Positions 8,076-15,480 of a stretch of DNA of 40,209 nucleotides are shown piece after piece. The position numbers and the translations under genes are program-made. Each line of letters begins with the position of its first letter. Position 1 is the stretch's first letter. A model generated the notes under the pieces. That model saw only the letters and a program-made list of their open reading frames with translations, searched no databases and was not told where the DNA came from. Origin of the DNA: an uncultured Verrucomicrobiota bacterium (GTDB lineage Bacteria > Verrucomicrobiota > Kiritimatiellia > CAIVKH01); NCBI GenBank assembly GCA_937873455.1, contig CALMYG010000184.1, forward strand, positions 1 through 40,209, in the 5' to 3' direction.

Positions 8076-8887
8076 TCACACGGGAACCAGAATTTTTTGA
8101 TCCGCCGGTCAATCCGGTCGCTTCGGCCGGACGCCGTCTGCTGTTGACCGTCCGCAACACCGGACGGGCGTTGATGATGCTGATGGAGGCGTTTGCGCAC
8201 ATGGGCGGGATGTTTCGGCGCCGCCCGCGCCACGAAATCCTGCATCAGATGTATGTTGGCGGGATCAAGAGCCTCGGGGTGATTACCGTGGTCGGGATGT
8301 TCACCGGCATGATTCTGGCCTTGCAGACCGGGCTTGAGTTGCGCCGCTTTGGTTTGCAGCAAAACATCGGCACGGCGGTAACCGTGGTCATGCTTCGGGA
8401 AATGGGGCCGTTTATGACCGCGCTGATCATTGCGGCGAGCGTGGGTTCGGCCATCGCCGCGCAAATGGGCACCATGACGGTTTCCGAGGAAATCGCCGCG
8501 CTGGAAATCATGTCGATTAATCCGGTGCGCTTTTTGGTGATGCCCCGGTTGGTCGCCTTGATGATCATGATGCCGCTGCTTACCGTGTACACCAATATGG
8601 TGGGGATATTCGGGGGGGCGATTGTGGGAGCAACCCAATTGGAGGTCACCATGACCGCCTACTTTGACAACGCCCGGCTATATGCTGAAAACAAGGACCT
8701 CTACGTGGGTCTGTTGAAGGCGTTGATTTTTGGCGTGGTGATCACCACCGTAGCCTGCCACCAGGGCTTCCAGACCAAAGAAGGCGCGGTCGGGGTCGGT
8801 CAGGCAACCCGGCGTACGGTCATCATATCCTTCCTGACCATCCTGATTCTCGGCTATATTGTCACCCGGTTGTTTTACACGTTATGA
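8072..8887 (+). CDS. mlaE: MlaE-type phospholipid ABC transporter permease, apparent ATA start
   Basis: This is the inner-membrane permease of a Mla/MCE lipid transporter, which moves phospholipids between the inner membrane and the outer envelope. The sequence from the GRALMMLMEAF helix onward matches the MlaE family: GVFTGM-like VVGMFTGMILALQTGLEL, the LREMGPFMTALIIAASVGSA block and the EEIAALEIMSINPVRFLVMP loop. The frame has no ATG, GTG or TTG between the upstream stop at 7997 and a TTG at 8144. That TTG would leave only three residues before the first conserved block. An ATA at 8072 is preceded by AAGGAG at optimal spacing and overlaps the upstream TAA as ATAA, mirroring the ATGA junctions used elsewhere here. 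I chose ATA, giving 271 residues; ATC at 8075 or TTG at 8144 are alternatives. A G-to-A sequence change would explain it. Confidence 0.85.
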   Translation: MITREPEFFDPPVNPVASAGRRLLLTVRNTGRALMMLMEAFAHMGGMFRRRPRHEILHQMYVGGIKSLGVITVVGMFTGMILALQTGLELRRFGLQQNIGTAVTVVMLREMGPFMTALIIAASVGSAIAAQMGTMTVSEEIAALEIMSINPVRFLVMPRLVALMIMMPLLTVYTNMVGIFGGAIVGATQLEVTMTAYFDNARLYAENKDLYVGLLKALIFGVVITTVACHQGFQTKEGAVGVGQATRRTVIISFLTILILGYIVTRLFYTL

Positions 8888-9651
8888 TCCGATTCGAACA
8901 GGTCGAGAAACGTTTCGGGAGCAAGAAGGTCCTGGACGGAGTGAACTTCGAAATCAAAAAATCGGAGATATTCATTATTGTCGGTTTATCCGGCGCGGGG
9001 AAGAGCGTGTCGCTAAAACATATGGTGCGGCTGTTAACCCCCGACTCGGGGCGGGTATGGGTGGGGGATGATGTCGTCAGTGAGGCGCGGGGCGCCGAGC
9101 TTGAACGTATCCGGGCGCGTTTCGGTTATCTATTTCAGAGCGGCGCGTTGTTGGCCTGGATGTCCGCCGGTGAAAACGTAGGCCTGCCACTTCGCGAGCA
9201 TACCCGCAAACCGGATGAAGACATCAATGGTATCGCCCGGGACAAGATGCGGCTGGTGCATCTTGAAGAAGCCTATGACAAGATGCCGGCCGACCTGTCC
9301 GGGGGGATGCGCAAGCGGGTGTCGCTGGCCCGCGCGATCGTGCGGGATCCGGAAATTGTCTTATATGACGAACCGACCTCCGGGCTCGATCCGCTGACCT
9401 CGCGCACGATCGACAAGCTGATCCGGGACACCCGGGATGAGCTGGGGGTTACCAGTATCGTTGTCACCCATGACCTTCACAGCGCCTTGTCCATCGGCGA
9501 TACCATTGCCATGCTGCATGAAGGCAAAATGGTTGAAATGTCGCCGCCAAAGCAGTTTATTCAATCGCGTCATCCGGTGGTGCGCAGTTTTCTCGAATCG
9601 CAGTACATCACCACCCGGGGCGCCTGGGAACAGGAAAGTACGCAACCATGA
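8884..9651 (+). CDS. mlaF: MlaF-type phospholipid ABC transporter ATPase
   Basis: This cytoplasmic ATPase powers the MlaE permease. Walker A is GLSGAGKS (residues 34-41), the Q loop lies around YLFQSGAL, and the signature is LSGGMRKR (from about 139). Walker B is IVLYDEPTSGLDP (from about 158) and the switch histidine is in VTHDL. The 255-residue length and the phenylalanine-containing YLFQSGALLAWMS stretch, typical of MlaF rather than drug exporters, support the assignment. The ATG overlaps the mlaE stop as ATGA, and its own stop overlaps the mlaD start the same way. The three proteins should therefore be produced in coupled amounts. Confidence 0.95.
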   Translation: MIRFEQVEKRFGSKKVLDGVNFEIKKSEIFIIVGLSGAGKSVSLKHMVRLLTPDSGRVWVGDDVVSEARGAELERIRARFGYLFQSGALLAWMSAGENVGLPLREHTRKPDEDINGIARDKMRLVHLEEAYDKMPADLSGGMRKRVSLARAIVRDPEIVLYDEPTSGLDPLTSRTIDKLIRDTRDELGVTSIVVTHDLHSALSIGDTIAMLHEGKMVEMSPPKQFIQSRHPVVRSFLESQYITTRGAWEQESTQP

Positions 9652-10640
9652 AAAAATCCTACATCAGCCAAGCGGCCACCGAACTGACGGTTGGCTTTTT
9701 CGTATTCGCCATTCTCGGCGCCTTGATTCTTTTCACCATCGTATTGAGTTACGACAACATCTTTACCAAAAGCTTCGAGATGCAGGTTCGTTTCGATAAT
9801 GTCACCGGGCTGATCCGGGGCGATAAAGTCTATGTCCAGGGCGTCGACGTCGGGCGGGTCAGCGAACTGGCCATCGGGCCGGAAGGCGTTGACGTCAAGC
9901 TTACCCTGAAATACCGGGTGCAACTGCGGGAAGATTACCAGATTCAAGTCAAGCCCTCGAGTGTGTTAGGCGGGAAATACGTTTCCATTTACGAAGGAAC
10001 GCGGGACGGCCCGCTGCTTTCCGCCGACGCCGTGATCGTCGGCCGGGCTCCCGTCGATTTTCTCGAAGAAGCTTCGGAGGCGCTAACCGCAATCCGGGGA
10101 TCGCTGGAGGAGGGCGGGATTCTCGGCAATCTGGAGGCGACATTGGCGAATTTGAAGTCGGTTACCGAAGGACTGGAAAAAGGCGAAGGCACCATTGGAA
10201 AGTTGCTGAAAGATGACGCGGTGTATGTCGAGCTGAAGGATGTCGCCACGAACCTCAAGACCATTACCGACCGGTTGGCCGGCGGCGAGGGGAGCATTGG
10301 GAAGTTATTGACTGAAGAGACGGTGTACGACGATCTCAAGCAAGTCGCCGCTGATTTGAAGGAGATCAGCGGCCGGCTGTCCCGGGGGGAAGGAACAATC
10401 GGCAAGTTGCTTTCCGCTGATGAGACCATCTACAACGATCTCAAGGGTACGTTGGCCTCCATCAACGACGCGATGGCCAAGGTAAGCCGTGGCGAAGGCA
10501 CGCTGGGCCGACTGGTCAATGACGACGCGCTTTACAATGAAATCATGAAGGCGCTGGCGGAAATCCGGGCGATGTTTGATGACCTCCGGGAAACCTCGCC
10601 GGTCACGACCATGACCAGTATCTTTTTTGGCGCGTTTTGA
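9648..10640 (+). CDS. mlaD: MlaD-like MCE-domain protein with four GEGTIGKLL repeats
   Basis: This is the substrate-binding component of the lipid transporter, anchored in the inner membrane and facing the periplasm. A transmembrane helix at about residues 13-36 (FFVFAILGALILFTIVLS) is followed by one MCE domain (about 43-125) with the typical VTGLIRGDKVYVQGVDVGRV and the SVLGGKYVSI strand. The C-terminal half holds four tandem repeats of roughly 35 residues, each starting GEG(T/S)(I/L)G(K/R)L and continuing into an amphipathic helix such as VYDDLKQVAADLKEISGRL. A degenerate half copy (EEGGILGNLE) precedes them. E. coli MlaD (about 183 residues) lacks such an extension; at 330 residues this one may bridge part of the periplasm. 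It closes the operon and converges with moaE, 16 bp away. Confidence 0.9.
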   Translation: MKKSYISQAATELTVGFFVFAILGALILFTIVLSYDNIFTKSFEMQVRFDNVTGLIRGDKVYVQGVDVGRVSELAIGPEGVDVKLTLKYRVQLREDYQIQVKPSSVLGGKYVSIYEGTRDGPLLSADAVIVGRAPVDFLEEASEALTAIRGSLEEGGILGNLEATLANLKSVTEGLEKGEGTIGKLLKDDAVYVELKDVATNLKTITDRLAGGEGSIGKLLTEETVYDDLKQVAADLKEISGRLSRGEGTIGKLLSADETIYNDLKGTLASINDAMAKVSRGEGTLGRLVNDDALYNEIMKALAEIRAMFDDLRETSPVTTMTSIFFGAF

Positions 10641-10656
10641 GGTTTTTACCCGCGCA

Positions 10657-11067
10657 TCACGGGGCGTTAATCCATCCGGATTCGCCGTTTTCGTAATATT
10701 CTTTTTTCCAGACGGGCAGGCGTTCCTTGATCTGGTCTATGATGAACCGGCAAGCCTCGAAGGCCTGGGCGCGATGCGCGGTGGCCACGCCGAGCCAGAC
10801 GGCGGTTTCTCCGGGTGACGCCGAGCCAACCCGGTGAACGCACCGCGTCCACAACAGCGGGTACATGCGCGATGCTTCCTGGACAATCAATTCGTATTCG
10901 GCGGCGGCGAGGGCTGGGTTGGCTTCGTATTCCAGGCGCAAGACCTTTTGGGCTTGGTGGAAATCGCGCACCACTCCTTCAAATATCACCAGGGCGCCGG
11001 CCGTGTGCAGGGCGCATTCCCGGCGCAAGGCCGTGGTATCAATCGGTTGGTCGGTAACGGTGAGCAT
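10657..11067 (-). CDS. moaE: Molybdopterin synthase catalytic subunit MoaE
   Basis: MoaE, together with thiocarboxylated MoaD, inserts sulfur into cyclic pyranopterin monophosphate to make molybdopterin. Family features include GALVIFEGVVRDFH, the LRLEYEANPALA strand, HRVGSASPGETAVWLGVATAHR and the C-terminal KERLPVWKKEYYENGESGW, which holds the catalytic lysines. The length of 136 residues is standard. The chosen ATG has GGAGGT five bases upstream, made from the last two glycine codons of moaD; the longer open frame upstream overlaps moaD and is not MoaE-like. It is the last gene of the molybdenum cofactor run and converges with mlaD. Confidence 0.95.
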   Translation of the reverse strand: MLTVTDQPIDTTALRRECALHTAGALVIFEGVVRDFHQAQKVLRLEYEANPALAAAEYELIVQEASRMYPLLWTRCVHRVGSASPGETAVWLGVATAHRAQAFEACRFIIDQIKERLPVWKKEYYENGESGWINAP

Positions 11068-11069
11068 GG

Positions 11070-11312
11070 TCAACCTCCGGAGGATGGGGGCAAAAATACC
11101 AGGCGATCGCCGTCGCGCACCGGGTCGGTCCAATTCGCCATGCGGTCGTTGATGGCGACACGCAACGCGGCGACCGGGATGGTGAACGTATAGGCGGCCT
11201 GGGTTTCACGATAGACTGCCTCGGCGGTGGCGGCGTTGGTGTTCCGGCTTTCTGAGGCGCGACCTGCCTGTTCACGGAGCATGGCGACGTAGTCAATCCG
11301 GACCGTAATCAT
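11070..11312 (-). CDS. moaD: Molybdopterin synthase small subunit MoaD
   Basis: MoaD is the ubiquitin-fold sulfur carrier of molybdopterin synthase. The 80-residue product ends in the required Gly-Gly (LVFLPPSSGG), which is adenylated and thiocarboxylated before sulfur transfer. The interior carries the family features of ITVRIDYVAMLREQAGR at the N terminus, AINDR in the middle and a DGDRLVFLPP strand. It starts in an ATGA overlap with the moaC stop and ends 2 bp before moaE, so the two synthase subunits should be made together. The Gly-Gly codons GGA GGT also serve as the moaE Shine-Dalgarno sequence. Confidence 0.93.
   Translation of the reverse strand: MITVRIDYVAMLREQAGRASESRNTNAATAEAVYRETQAAYTFTIPVAALRVAINDRMANWTDPVRDGDRLVFLPPSSGG
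11073..11078 (-). promoter_or_regulatory. moaE ribosome-binding site inside the moaD Gly-Gly codons
   Basis: Read on the minus strand, the last two sense codons of moaD are GGA GGT, followed by TGA, two bases and the moaE ATG. GGAGGT is a full anti-Shine-Dalgarno match at a five-base spacing. Confidence 0.75.
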
Positions 11313-11779
11313 GACGCCTTGATGGTGCGTTTTCCGCCGGTTTTTTCCAACAGCCGGACCGACCGAATTTCCATGGCGTGCGTGACCGCCTTGCACATGT
11401 CGATGATGGTCAAGGCAGCGACGGATGCCCCGGTGAGCGCTTCCATTTCGACCCCGGTTTTGTATTCGGCGCTGACCCGGCAACGGATGATAATGCGAAG
11501 TCCACGTTTGCTGATATCAAAGCGGGCGGAGTCAATGGGTAACGGGTGGCAAAAGGGAATGATGCGGCTGGTTTCCTTGACGGCCTGGGTGCCGGCGATA
11601 ATCGCAGTGTGAAAGACCGGGCCTTTGACACTTGGCAAGTCTCCGTCTTTAAAACGTGCGGCGAGGACGCGGGGAATGGCAATTTCCGCGACGGCTTCGG
11701 CCGTGCGGCGGGGGACGGATTTTTCGCCAATCGCTACCATGCCGGGGCGGTTTTGAGCATCAACATGCGTGAGTTTCAT
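11309..11779 (-). CDS. moaC: Cyclic pyranopterin monophosphate synthase MoaC
   Basis: MoaC converts the MoaA product, 3',8-cyclo-7,8-dihydro-GTP, to cyclic pyranopterin monophosphate. Conserved blocks are all present: KGPVFHTAIIAGTQAVKETS, IPFCHPLPI, GVEMEALTGASVAALTIIDM and the catalytic aspartate-lysine pair in DMCKAV. At 156 residues it has the usual size. Its ATG overlaps the moeA stop as ATGA and its stop overlaps moaD the same way, placing it firmly in the molybdenum cofactor operon. Confidence 0.96.
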   Translation of the reverse strand: MKLTHVDAQNRPGMVAIGEKSVPRRTAEAVAEIAIPRVLAARFKDGDLPSVKGPVFHTAIIAGTQAVKETSRIIPFCHPLPIDSARFDISKRGLRIIIRCRVSAEYKTGVEMEALTGASVAALTIIDMCKAVTHAMEIRSVRLLEKTGGKRTIKAS

Positions 11780-12996
11780 ATGTGCCAGGAATAAAAGGGG
11801 AAAATCCTCGATTTGGCAACGATTTCCCGGCTTATCGGGGGCATTTCGATGAAACCGTTGCTGTCGCTTAGGGCGGCGAAGTCGCCTGAACCGTGGTATT
11901 CCACTGGAATTGCCCGATCAAGCCCGGAAGCGGCGCTTTCCACACGCACCGGGATAAACAGCGTGAGAAGGGGATGCGGGTGAATGTCCCCACTTAGTTG
12001 AATACCGCGTGGTAGTGGGGGGTTCCCGCCCATCCACCGGATAATGAACGGCGCGACATAGCGACGGAAAACGCTGAGGGTCGATACCGGGTTACCGGGC
12101 AGGCCGAAGACAAAGCAGGAGTCGGTTTTTCCAAACCAAAGCGGTTTGCCGGGTTTTTGCGCAACACCATGAAACACGTTGCGAGCGCCGGCAGCAGCCA
12201 AGGCGGAGGGGATGTAGTCAAAGGCGCCTTTAGACACGCCGCCGCTCAGCAGGAGCACATCATGGACGGCCAATTGCTCGGTTATGGCTGTGGTGATAGC
12301 GCCGGGATCATCGGGAAGGTGCCGGGCATCTATTTCGGTGATTCCCAGTGCGGTTAACCCAGCGCACAGCGCGATAAGGTTGGAGGCGCGCACCTCGGTG
12401 GGGGCGATGACCTCACGATCAATCGGCACGATCTCGTCTCCATTGCTTATTACGGCGCAACGCGGAGCCCGGGCGACCCGAATACGGGAGCGGCCCACCG
12501 CAGCGAGAATCGCGATGCGCGGTGCATCCAGAAAAGCGCCGGGCTCAAGCAAGTGATCGCCGCGGCGGCGATCGATACTTTTGGCATGAATGTGTTGGCC
12601 AGGTGTGAAGGCGAGCGGACTCACCAGCCGGGCGAATCCGTTTTCCACGCGGACGTCTTCGACCGGGACGATGCCTTCGGCATTTTCGGGTACTTCCGCG
12701 CCGGTCATGATGCGCGCGCAACCGTTGCGAGGATCGCGTAATCGCGGCGCGGGCACTCCGGCGGGTATGGTGCACTCCACCGTCAGGGGATTCGTTCCGC
12801 GGGCGATGGCATCACGGTGGACGGCGATGCCATCCATGGTGGCCCGATTGATCGGCGGGTAATCGCGATCGGCGAGGACCGGTTCGGCGAGCACACGCCC
12901 GAGCGCTTCGGTTAACACCACCATTTCAGTGGGCGGGGAGGGTGGCGTTGCCTCCTGAATCAGGCGTTCGGCTTCGATAACAGTCAACAGCGGCAT
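11776..12996 (-). CDS. moeA: Molybdopterin molybdenumtransferase MoeA
   Basis: MoeA inserts molybdate into adenylylated molybdopterin, the final step of basic molybdenum cofactor synthesis. Recognisable parts are the N-terminal LGRVLAEPVLADRDYPPINRATMDGIAV block, IMTGAEVPENAEGIVPVEDV, the SNGDEIV loop and the molybdopterin-binding LLSGGVSKGAFDYIP. The family PGNPVSTLSVFRRYVAPFI block and a C-terminal beta domain follow. The 406-residue length is normal. Many MoeA proteins have V-x-G-D-Y-D where this one has SKGAFDY, a small variation. The adenylyltransferase partner (MogA or MoaB) is not in the window. The start ATG lies 17 bp after the moaA stop with only a weak Shine-Dalgarno sequence. Confidence 0.94.
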   Translation of the reverse strand: MPLLTVIEAERLIQEATPPSPPTEMVVLTEALGRVLAEPVLADRDYPPINRATMDGIAVHRDAIARGTNPLTVECTIPAGVPAPRLRDPRNGCARIMTGAEVPENAEGIVPVEDVRVENGFARLVSPLAFTPGQHIHAKSIDRRRGDHLLEPGAFLDAPRIAILAAVGRSRIRVARAPRCAVISNGDEIVPIDREVIAPTEVRASNLIALCAGLTALGITEIDARHLPDDPGAITTAITEQLAVHDVLLLSGGVSKGAFDYIPSALAAAGARNVFHGVAQKPGKPLWFGKTDSCFVFGLPGNPVSTLSVFRRYVAPFIIRWMGGNPPLPRGIQLSGDIHPHPLLTLFIPVRVESAASGLDRAIPVEYHGSGDFAALSDSNGFIEMPPISREIVAKSRIFPFYSWHI

Positions 12997-13013
12997 GGCG
13001 AATTTCCGGTCGC

Positions 13014-13994
13014 TCAGCCGCCGATTTCGGACATGAGGCGGTTGCGCGGGATGACGTGTTCGGCGAGGCCGTGACCCCACGGTTTGAACCAGATGGCGCT
13101 TTCGATGATTTGTTTCATTTCCAAATCATTGGCGCCGCCCCGAAGCAGGGGCAGCAGGGGCAATTCCTTGTCGCGCAACAGGCACAGCCGTAGCACGCCG
13201 TCGGCGGTCAGGCGGGCGCGGTTGCAGCCGGAACAAAACGGCTGGCTGACCGAGGAGATAAACCCGATTTCTCCGGGTGCATGATCGAGGCGGTAACACC
13301 GGGCCTCGCCGTCCAATTGCCCGTCGCGTTGCACATGCAGGGCGCCCAAGGCATTTTGGATCGCGGCCATCAACTCGGCCTGGGTGACCACGCGGTCTTT
13401 CTGAAATTCCGACGTTACGCCAAAGGGCATCATTTCGATAAAGCGCACTTGCCAGGCATGCGCCAAGGTGAGACGGGCGAGGGCGATGACATCTTCGTTA
13501 TCGTTTAACCCGCGCACCGGAACGGCATTGATCTTGATCGGGAAGCCGAGGTCTTCGGCGATCATCAAGCCGTTCCAGACATCTTGAAAATTACCCCATC
13601 GGGTGATGAGTTTAAATCGCGCCGGATCCAGGGTGTCGATGCTGACATTCAGGCGATGCAATCCGGCCTCGCGCAGCGGTTTGGCCAGGTGCTTGAGTAA
13701 TACGCCGTTGGTGGTCATGGAGATGTCCCGTACCCCGGGAATGCCGGCCAACGCGCGCACCAAAGGTACCAATTCGTGGCGCAACGTCGGTTCGCCGCCG
13801 GTCAGGCGAAATTTCCGGAAGCCCAGCTCGGTAAAGATCCGGGCCAGCCGGATGACCTCATCGTTTTGCATGAGCGCTTCCGGCGGCTGGAAGGTCATGG
13901 TTTCGGTCATGCAGTAGCGGCAGCGGAGGTTGCACTGGTCGGTCAGGGAGATGCGGAGGTAATTGATGCTTCGTCCGTATTGATCAAGGGCCAT
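13014..13994 (-). CDS. moaA: GTP 3',8-cyclase MoaA (radical SAM)
   Basis: MoaA is the radical SAM enzyme that cyclises GTP in the first step of molybdenum cofactor synthesis. The N-terminal cluster motif CNLRCRYC (from about residue 20) binds the SAM-coordinating [4Fe-4S] cluster. LTGGEPTLR and MTTNGVLL follow as expected. The C-terminal second cluster has CSGCNRARLT and a third cysteine in LRLCLL. The protein ends MSEIGG, with the C-terminal Gly-Gly needed for activity. At 326 residues it is complete. The ATG is preceded by GAGGTG six bases upstream. It starts 10 bp after the lipoprotein gene and leads directly into moeA. Confidence 0.97.
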   Translation of the reverse strand: MALDQYGRSINYLRISLTDQCNLRCRYCMTETMTFQPPEALMQNDEVIRLARIFTELGFRKFRLTGGEPTLRHELVPLVRALAGIPGVRDISMTTNGVLLKHLAKPLREAGLHRLNVSIDTLDPARFKLITRWGNFQDVWNGLMIAEDLGFPIKINAVPVRGLNDNEDVIALARLTLAHAWQVRFIEMMPFGVTSEFQKDRVVTQAELMAAIQNALGALHVQRDGQLDGEARCYRLDHAPGEIGFISSVSQPFCSGCNRARLTADGVLRLCLLRDKELPLLPLLRGGANDLEMKQIIESAIWFKPWGHGLAEHVIPRNRLMSEIGG

Positions 13995-14004
13995 GACATT
14001 CACC

Positions 14005-14388
14005 TCACGGATTGCGGAAAAATACCGCGACATCGTAACGCGCGCCATGAAACGGATCGGTGGCGACATCCACTACGGTCAAACGGTTGGCAATGACGTC
14101 GATATCATCCCGGAAGGTTCGGTCTCCGCCGCGCTGGTCAAGCACAAGCCGGTACACACCGGGCGGTCGATCGATGGCGCGGTCGCGGTACGCCCGGACG
14201 GTCGGTTGTTCCTCGCCGTCCAGAAAAACCCGGATGTCCGAACCGGTTTGGTTGTTGATGATGACCGCGCCTTGTCCGGCGGGCGGTTGGTGGTCCAGAT
14301 CGTCGTCGCAACCGGATAACCCAATCACCAAGAGGCAGGCGAGGACGGCAATCGTTCGACGCCCGATGGATGTGGGAGCGATAATCAT
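14005..14388 (-). CDS. Small lipoprotein of unknown function
   Basis: The 127-residue product has a signal peptide with an arginine-containing N region, a hydrophobic core (TIAVLACLLVIGLSGC) and a lipobox LSGC, so it should be acylated at the cysteine near residue 27. Acidic residues directly after the cysteine (DDDL) would in Enterobacteria favour retention in the inner membrane, but the rule may not hold here. The mature part contains GAVIINNQTGSDIRVFLDGEEQ followed by a PPGVYRLVLDQ segment, a short beta-sandwich-like domain reminiscent of proteins that display small charged loops. No enzyme motif is visible. It overlaps the kdsD stop as ATGA and sits 10 bp before moaA, so it is cotranscribed with both, though no link to molybdenum is evident. 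Confidence 0.75.
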   Translation of the reverse strand: MIIAPTSIGRRTIAVLACLLVIGLSGCDDDLDHQPPAGQGAVIINNQTGSDIRVFLDGEEQPTVRAYRDRAIDRPPGVYRLVLDQRGGDRTFRDDIDVIANRLTVVDVATDPFHGARYDVAVFFRNP

Positions 14389-15353
14389 AGGATTTTAAAT
14401 TTGGGCAGGTCTTGAATGTCGATCATGCCGGCGAGCCGGCGCTCGGAATCCGCCACGATTAAGTCATCCACGTTATGTTTTTGAAACACGGCCAGCACCT
14501 CGACGGCCAATTGGTCGGGGCTCAACACGATGGGCCGGGTTGACATGACCGTATCGATCCGCTGATTCGGCAGGTCGGGTTGACTGAGATGACGGCGTAG
14601 ATCCCCGTCGGTAAAGATGCCGAGGACGCGGTGTTCGTCATCGGTGATCACCACCGATCCGGCGCGGGCTTCGGTCATCGCCAGTACGGCATCGGAAACG
14701 GTTTGTCCGGGGCTGACCGTGGCGACGCGATCTCCCGTGCGCATGATATCGGCGACCTTGAGGAGCAGGGTTCGGCCGATTGCCCCTCCGGGATGAAGTT
14801 TGGCGTAATCTTCTTTTTTGAATCCCCGGGCTTCTATCAGCACCATGGCCAGCGCATCACCCACGGCGAGGGTGGCGGTGGTGCTGGTGGTCGGCGCCAT
14901 GTTGAATGGACAGGCTTCGCGATCAATGGCGATGGGAATCACGACATCCGAGCAACGGGCGAGGAAGTTGTCGGTGGAGCAGGTGAGGGAAATCAAGGTG
15001 ACGTCTTTGCGCTTGATGGCCGGGATCAAGCCGCGCAATTCATCCGACTCGCCGCTGAAGCTCAAGGCCAGCACGATATCGCCGTCGCTGAGGATGCCGA
15101 GTTCACCGTGCAACGCATCGCCGGCGTGCAGAAAGACCGCCGGGCTGCCGGTACTGGTCAGGGTGGCGGCGATTTTTTGGCCGACCGGCAGGTTTTTTCC
15201 GATTCCGGTGACGACAATCTTCTTGCCCCGTGATAAGGCGGTCAGCAGGCATTCGATGGCCCGGGAAAATTCATCCCCGAGCCGGCCGCTGACTTTTTGC
15301 AACCCTTCGATTTCTATCGCCAGCACCTCGCGTGCCCGTTCCGTGTAATTCAC
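14385..15353 (-). CDS. kdsD: D-arabinose 5-phosphate isomerase KdsD (KpsF/GutQ family)
   Basis: KdsD interconverts ribulose-5-phosphate and arabinose-5-phosphate, the first committed step towards Kdo in lipopolysaccharide. The N-terminal SIS domain contains VVTGIGKN, TLTSTGSPAVFLHAGDALHG, SFSGESDEL and a TSTTATLAVGDALA block with LHPGGAIGRTLL closing it. Two CBS domains follow (ADIMRTGDRV and DTVMSTRPIV). The 322-residue length is typical. I chose the GTG with GGAG eight bases upstream over a TTG nine codons further out, which lies inside a repeated palindrome. The stop overlaps the lipoprotein start. kdsB, the later CMP-Kdo step, lies separately near 26.2 kb. Confidence 0.94.
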   Translation of the reverse strand: MNYTERAREVLAIEIEGLQKVSGRLGDEFSRAIECLLTALSRGKKIVVTGIGKNLPVGQKIAATLTSTGSPAVFLHAGDALHGELGILSDGDIVLALSFSGESDELRGLIPAIKRKDVTLISLTCSTDNFLARCSDVVIPIAIDREACPFNMAPTTSTTATLAVGDALAMVLIEARGFKKEDYAKLHPGGAIGRTLLLKVADIMRTGDRVATVSPGQTVSDAVLAMTEARAGSVVITDDEHRVLGIFTDGDLRRHLSQPDLPNQRIDTVMSTRPIVLSPDQLAVEVLAVFQKHNVDDLIVADSERRLAGMIDIQDLPKFKIL

Positions 15354-15372
15354 GATGCGTTCTCCATGCCGA

Positions 15373-15426
15373 TTTTCCAAGGATTGGAACTTTTTCCGTC
15401 CTGGTTTTCCAAGGTTTGGAACTTTT
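15373..15426. repeat. Two copies of a TTCCAA-NNN-TTGGAA palindrome upstream of kdsD
   Basis: Two nearly identical 22-base units, TTTTCCAAGGATTGGAACTT and TTTTCCAAGGTTTGGAACTT (each followed by two further T), start 32 bp apart in the 127-bp gap between the acyltransferase and kdsD. Each holds perfect six-base arms TTCCAA/TTGGAA around a three-base centre, and the flanking T runs are also shared. A tandem operator for a dimeric regulator, or members of a dispersed palindrome family, would both fit. The right-hand T tract could in part also serve termination after the acyltransferase gene, but the stem is short for that. Confidence 0.6.
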
Positions 15427-15480
15427 ATACTATGGCGGAGGCGCGGGCGTGGTTCAAGCCGTCAGTTCATGCCGCTGGAT

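Noticed and set aside
8144..8887. mlaE starting at TTG 8144
   Set aside because: No Shine-Dalgarno sequence precedes it and it would leave only three residues before the first conserved helix; kept as an alternative.
10641..10656. Bidirectional terminator between mlaD and moaE
   Set aside because: The gap is only 16 bp with no convincing stem and T run; the convergent genes simply nearly touch.
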